Assembly: GCF_028657195.3 (NCBI RefSeq) | Contig: NZ_JANCPR020000018.1 | Location: forward strand, 111,135-175,134 | Origin: Streptomyces iconiensis | Lineage (GTDB): Bacteria; Actinomycetota; Actinomycetes; Streptomycetales; Streptomycetaceae | Length of the DNA stretch: 64,000 nucleotides | Direction of reading: 5' to 3' | The notes under the pieces: model-generated | What the model saw: only the letters and a program-made list of their open reading frames with translations | Database searches by the model: none | Told to the model about the DNA's origin: nothing | Made by a program: the position numbers and the translations under genes | Shown: one piece after another, positions 60,626 to 64,000 of the stretch | Numbering within the stretch: position 1 is the first letter of the stretch | How the letters are laid out: every line of letters begins with the position of its first letter

Positions 60626-61572
60626 GAGGACTGGGTTGGTGAGGGTTCGAGGGTTCCGGTGAATCACCGGTCGCGCCCTGCTCAGCCAGTCTGGGTGGCA
60701 GCGGGTTAAAGCTGCCGGGGCTAGCCTACCGGGTTCGCGGCGTGGGATGGGACCGGGTTGTGTGGGGGGCGCCAGGCAGGTGGGGGGAACGGTCAGGGGC
60801 CCGGCGGGTACGTGACCGGGCACGGTACGGGCGCTGCCCGTCCGGGGCGCGTAAGCGGGGCCCGGCGGTGGCCGGGAGGGCCACAGCGCGAGAGTGGTGG
60901 CGCGAGTCCAGGGGGCGTGGGCGAGCGCGGTGCAGCCCGTGGGGTGGCCGGGCACGCACGGGTGCCGGGGCACGCACGGGCCCGTGCACCCGGTCCCGAC
61001 AGGCTCAGGCTTGATCGTTCCCGGTCGGCCCGGTCGGCCCGGTCGGCCCGGTCGGCCTCGTCGGTTTCTCGGTCTCAGGCTTGGGTTCGGCTTGGGCCCG
61101 GAACTCGGCCCGTGGCCACGTCGGCTCGGGCTCGACTCGTACCCACGGGGACTCGGGCGCTCGGCTCGTACCCGCGGCCACTCGGGCTCGGCTTGTGGTC
61201 GGGACGGCGCTCGCCGCATGAGTGCGACATGGGATCCGCAGGCCCTCGGTGTGTCCTTCGAGGAGGGGCCCGCCGTCTCCGCCGAGGGTGAGGACGACGG
61301 CGCCCGCGCTGCCGCCCGTTCCACCGGGCCCATGTGTCCGCCTCACAGGAAGTCGATGGCGGTCAGGTACCGGATGTAGGCCGGCCGCGCCCGACCTGGA
61401 ACGCGCCGTCTCGGAGCCGGACGGACTGCTGGAGCCTTCGGGTGCTGAGCGGCGCCCACAGGGCCCGTACGGGCTCCTACGGAGCTCGTACGGCCCGGCC
61501 GGCGGGGGCGGGGAGCCGGCCGACCGCCCCGGCCCCAGCAGTTGGCGGGCGGCGGTCATCGGTCCGGGCCGT
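60626..61572. other. Gene-poor GC-rich region
   Basis: Nothing is confidently coding. It contains four copies of a 9-base ggtcggccc repeat (61023-61058) and two ctcgtaccc(a/g)cgg copies near 61140 and 61170. A minus-strand tail (RLRDGAFQV, then AYIRYLTAIDFL before a TGA at 61343) looks like the frameshifted end of a lost gene downstream of the MFS gene. A 54-codon plus-strand ORF at 61218 is not supported. Confidence 0.5.
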
Positions 61573-63171
61573 TCATTCTGCGGTGGCGTCGGCCCTTGGC
61601 GTCTGCTGTTCGGGGCCGGTCTCCGCGTTCTTCTCGGCTGAGCCGGTGGGCGGAACATGGCGCAGGGCGACGGCCGCGAGGATCGCGCCGACACCGGCGA
61701 TGACGGCAGAGGTCGCAGCGGCGACGTTGAACCCGCTGGCAAAGGCGTCGCGAGAGGCCCGCAGCAGGGAAGTGCCCAGTTCGGTCGGGAGGTGGTCCGC
61801 ACTCGCGATCGCGCCGTCGAGGTTGTCACGGGCGGCTGCCTCGGCATCGGCCGGCAGACCCGAGGGCAGGTTGGCCTCGATATCGCTGCGGTACTTGGCG
61901 ACCCCGATGCTGCCGACAACCGCCACACCGAGCGAGATACCCAGGTCGTTCACGGTGGAGCTCAGTCCGCTTGCCGCGCCCGCCTTCTCCGGGGGCACCG
62001 AACTCACCACGAGGTCGGTGGTGAGCGCCATGGACGGCGCCACGGCCGGATAGACGACGACGAAGCTCGCGATGAGCAGCGGCAGGCCCGCGGTACTCCC
62101 GACCTGGGTGAGCAGGATGTAGCCGACCGTCTGCACGCCCAGGCCCATGGCGATGACGTACCCGGGCCGTACCAGGCGGGCCATGACGGGCGAGAACGTG
62201 GCCACCAGGATCAGCCCGAGCGCGGGAGGCAGGATGGCCAGGCCCGTCTCCAACGGTGAGAGTTTCGTGACCAGTTGCAGGAACTGCGTGAACATGAGGT
62301 ACACGCCGCCGAGCCCGGTCGCGGCAAGGATGAACACGCCCAGCGCGCCGCCCACGGTGCGGTTGCCGAAGAGCCGTACGTCCAGTAGCGGCGCGGACGA
62401 GCGCAGCTGGCGGACCGCGAACAGAAGACCGAAGACCACACCCACGGCCACGGCCAGCAGGGAGAGGGTGAGCGGCTTGCCCGCGGCGACAGCCTTGATT
62501 CCGTAGATGAAAGGCAGCAGGGAGGCCAGCAGCAGGAACGCGCTGAAGATGTCGAGCCGTCCCTGACCGGTGCCCCGGTGCGCGGGCAGCAGCAGAGGTG
62601 AGCCGATCAGCACCACCAGCATGACCGGTACCGCGACCAGGAAGGTCGCCCGCCAGGAGAACGCCTCCAGGAGAAGCCCGCTCAGCAGCGGGCCGAGCGC
62701 CACGCCGCCTGAAATGCCTGCGGCCCAGGCCCCGATGGCCACGCCGCGCTGTTTGGCGTCATGGAACATCGTGAAGATCAGTCCGAGCGTTGCCGGTGTC
62801 TACGCGGCGCCCGCGAGCCCGAGCACCGCTCGCCAGGCGATCAGCATCGCCGGGTCGTCGGTGCTCGCCGCGGCGATCGAGGCGACACCGAAGACGGCGG
62901 CGCCGGCCATCAGCAGGGTCCTGTGACCGATCTTGTCACCGACCGTCCCCATCAGAACGAGGAAGCCGGCCATGAGGAACCCGTAGATGTCCAGGATCCA
63001 CAGCGTCTGCGTGCTACTGGGCTTCAAGTCCGCAGCCAGAGACGGAACTGCCAGGAACAGGATCGTGAGCATCATGAACAGGAGCATCGTGGGCAGCACC
63101 AACAGGCCCAGCGCGGACCATTCCTTGCGCCCTGCCCTTGGTGGCTTGGGCGATGCGCTCGCCTCGGACAT
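61573..63171 (-). pseudogene. MFS (DHA2-type, 14-TM) exporter with in-frame TAG
   Basis: A full-length drug:H+ antiporter gene, 532 codons from ATG 63171 to 61573, with a single TAG at 62800-62802 near codon 124. Motif A (GTVGDKIGHRTLL) and the LAWRAVLGLAGA-type helix before the stop, and TLGLIFTMFHDAKQRG after it, are all in one frame. Everything after the stop, including VGAWAAG-like helices and the late NDLGISLGVAVVGS, is intact. Either a recent nonsense mutation, a read-through site or a sequencing error. Confidence 0.85.
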
Positions 63172-63258
63172 CGGTTCTCCTCTCTCGGCGGACGCCCGGC
63201 AGACGCCGCCCGTGCGTGGCTGACCCGGCACGCGTCGCTCACCTGGATCGGATACAGA

Positions 63259-63273
63259 TACCCCTACGGGGTA
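63259..63273. promoter_or_regulatory. Palindrome TACCCC-N3-GGGGTA
   Basis: A perfect six-base-arm palindrome, with outer ATAC...GTA symmetry, 88 bases before the MFS start. Probably the operator of the exporter's regulator, which is not in the window. Confidence 0.6.
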
Positions 63274-64000
63274 AGCGTATGGCAAGGTATGGCGCGGGCA
63301 GTTCCGTGTCAAGGCTGCTGAACGGGCTTGCGCTGAAAGGGACTTCACCCGAGAAGGGCGGGCAACTCCCGCCCTGTACCGGTGCGTTACGGCGAACCGA
63401 CGGCGGAGGCGGAGCGAGGAGTGAGGGCGGGAACGTGGGGTGGCCCGGACCTGTCCACGGACTCTCACGGAGAGAGAGCAGGCGTGGCCTGTAGGGGGTA
63501 CGGGTATAGCGGTCGACGACCGCCCGAACCCGTCTGCTCAGGTCCCCGGTGCGGTCCTGCGCGTCCTCGTACGTCATCGCGCGCCGGCGGCCCGCGCGCT
63601 GGTGGCCTCGCGTCCGCAGCGGCGCGTGCGGCACAGGTGGCCCCGCTGCTGAGGACTTGCCATCTAGTAGCGCGCACGGCGGATCGGCAGCCGCCATGGG
63701 GCGCCGGCTACGGGGCGCCGGCTCATGGGAGACCGGCTAAGGCTCGTGGAAGACCCGCTGACGGTGCCGGCCGACGGGCACCGACTACCTGGCACCCAGC
63801 CGTTGGATGCCGACTACTGGTGCGCCGGTTCCATGGGCGCGCAGGGTGCCGACTACTGGTGCGTGGATACGCGTCCTCAAGCCGTACAGCGCGTTGCAAG
63901 CCGTATGCGTGCCGCGTGACGGCGAGGGAAGTCCGGTCGGCCTCCTGGTGTGACCCAGTGTCCGACGGGTGTACTGAGGCGTGGGGGGGGGGCGGGTGGG
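63274..64000. other. Right-edge region without a confident gene
   Basis: No gene is supported. A minus-strand ORF from 63577 (MTYEDAQDRTGDLSRRVRAV) starts plausibly but becomes low-complexity. Near the right edge, gccgactactggtgcg occurs at 63809 and 63849, and ggcgccggct at 63697 and 63713, so the duplicated-word pattern seen elsewhere continues here. The last 20 bases are G-rich. Confidence 0.5.

Noticed and set aside
61218..61379. 54-residue plus-strand ORF
   Set aside because: No homology pattern; its antisense strand holds the more convincing gene remnant.
63239..63577. Minus-strand ORF starting MTYEDAQDRT
   Set aside because: Becomes Pro/Ser-rich low complexity; no ribosome site or recognised family.

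Overview
The window is high-GC actinobacterial DNA, almost certainly from a Streptomyces chromosome. Support: a conservon (sensor kinase, roadblock protein, DUF742 protein, GTPase, CYP157 and CYP154), a SARP regulator fused to NB-ARC and TPR, XRE regulators paired with DUF397 proteins, a fused FbiC, GTG and TTG starts with strong GGAGG sites, and an almost complete G/C third-position bias in most genes.

Layout. 0-4 kb: a 117-residue peptide gene made largely of ten-residue SRHASD repeats, with a SARP regulator upstream on the same strand. 4.2-16.5 kb: an amidohydrolase, the conservon (minus strand), then two plus-strand units (LLM oxidoreductase with SDR; LLM oxidoreductase with D-aminoacylase-like hydrolase). 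16.6-25.1 kb: an aldo/keto reductase with a divergent regulator, an exported PHP-domain protein, a third LLM enzyme, a DUF6247 toxin-antitoxin-like pair and fbiC, which makes the F420 precursor. 25.3-33.2 kb: two XRE-DUF397 modules, an ADP-ribosylglycohydrolase, a divergent SDR/EthD-like pair and a GPP34 protein. 33.4-38.4 kb: a D,D-carboxypeptidase with a very long disordered N-terminus, and a large membrane protein. 38.4-53.2 kb: a series of small accessory modules (TetR with NmrA, TetR with FAD monooxygenase twice, flavoprotein with XRE-TPR, RidA with HxlR, AraC with O-methyltransferase, a glycosyltransferase) with decaying genes at 48-49 kb. 53.3-56.7 kb: an RTX-repeat exported protein, a low-GC3 TPR protein and a lipoprotein form of cyclohexadienyl dehydratase. 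57.0-60.6 kb: an apparent remnant integrative island bounded by tRNA-Arg(CCT) and a 44-bp copy of its 3' half. The island carries a caspase/EACC1 conflict module and several dead genes. 61.6-63.2 kb: an MFS exporter interrupted by an in-frame stop.

How the genes may work together. Five copies of a CTGACG-N3-CGTCAG-type palindrome (two perfect six-base-arm copies, three with one mismatch) lie just upstream of the amidohydrolase, the two LLM-led operons and the SDR/EthD-like pair. These units, about 25 kb apart, look like one TetR-type regulon for catabolism of an unknown compound. fbiC could supply F420 to the LLM enzymes if they use it.

The strongest candidates for something new are the SRHASD repeat peptide, whose processing genes, if any, would lie beyond the left edge, and the caspase/EACC1 module inside the tRNA-bounded island. 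All family assignments come from recognised sequence patterns; no database search was run.
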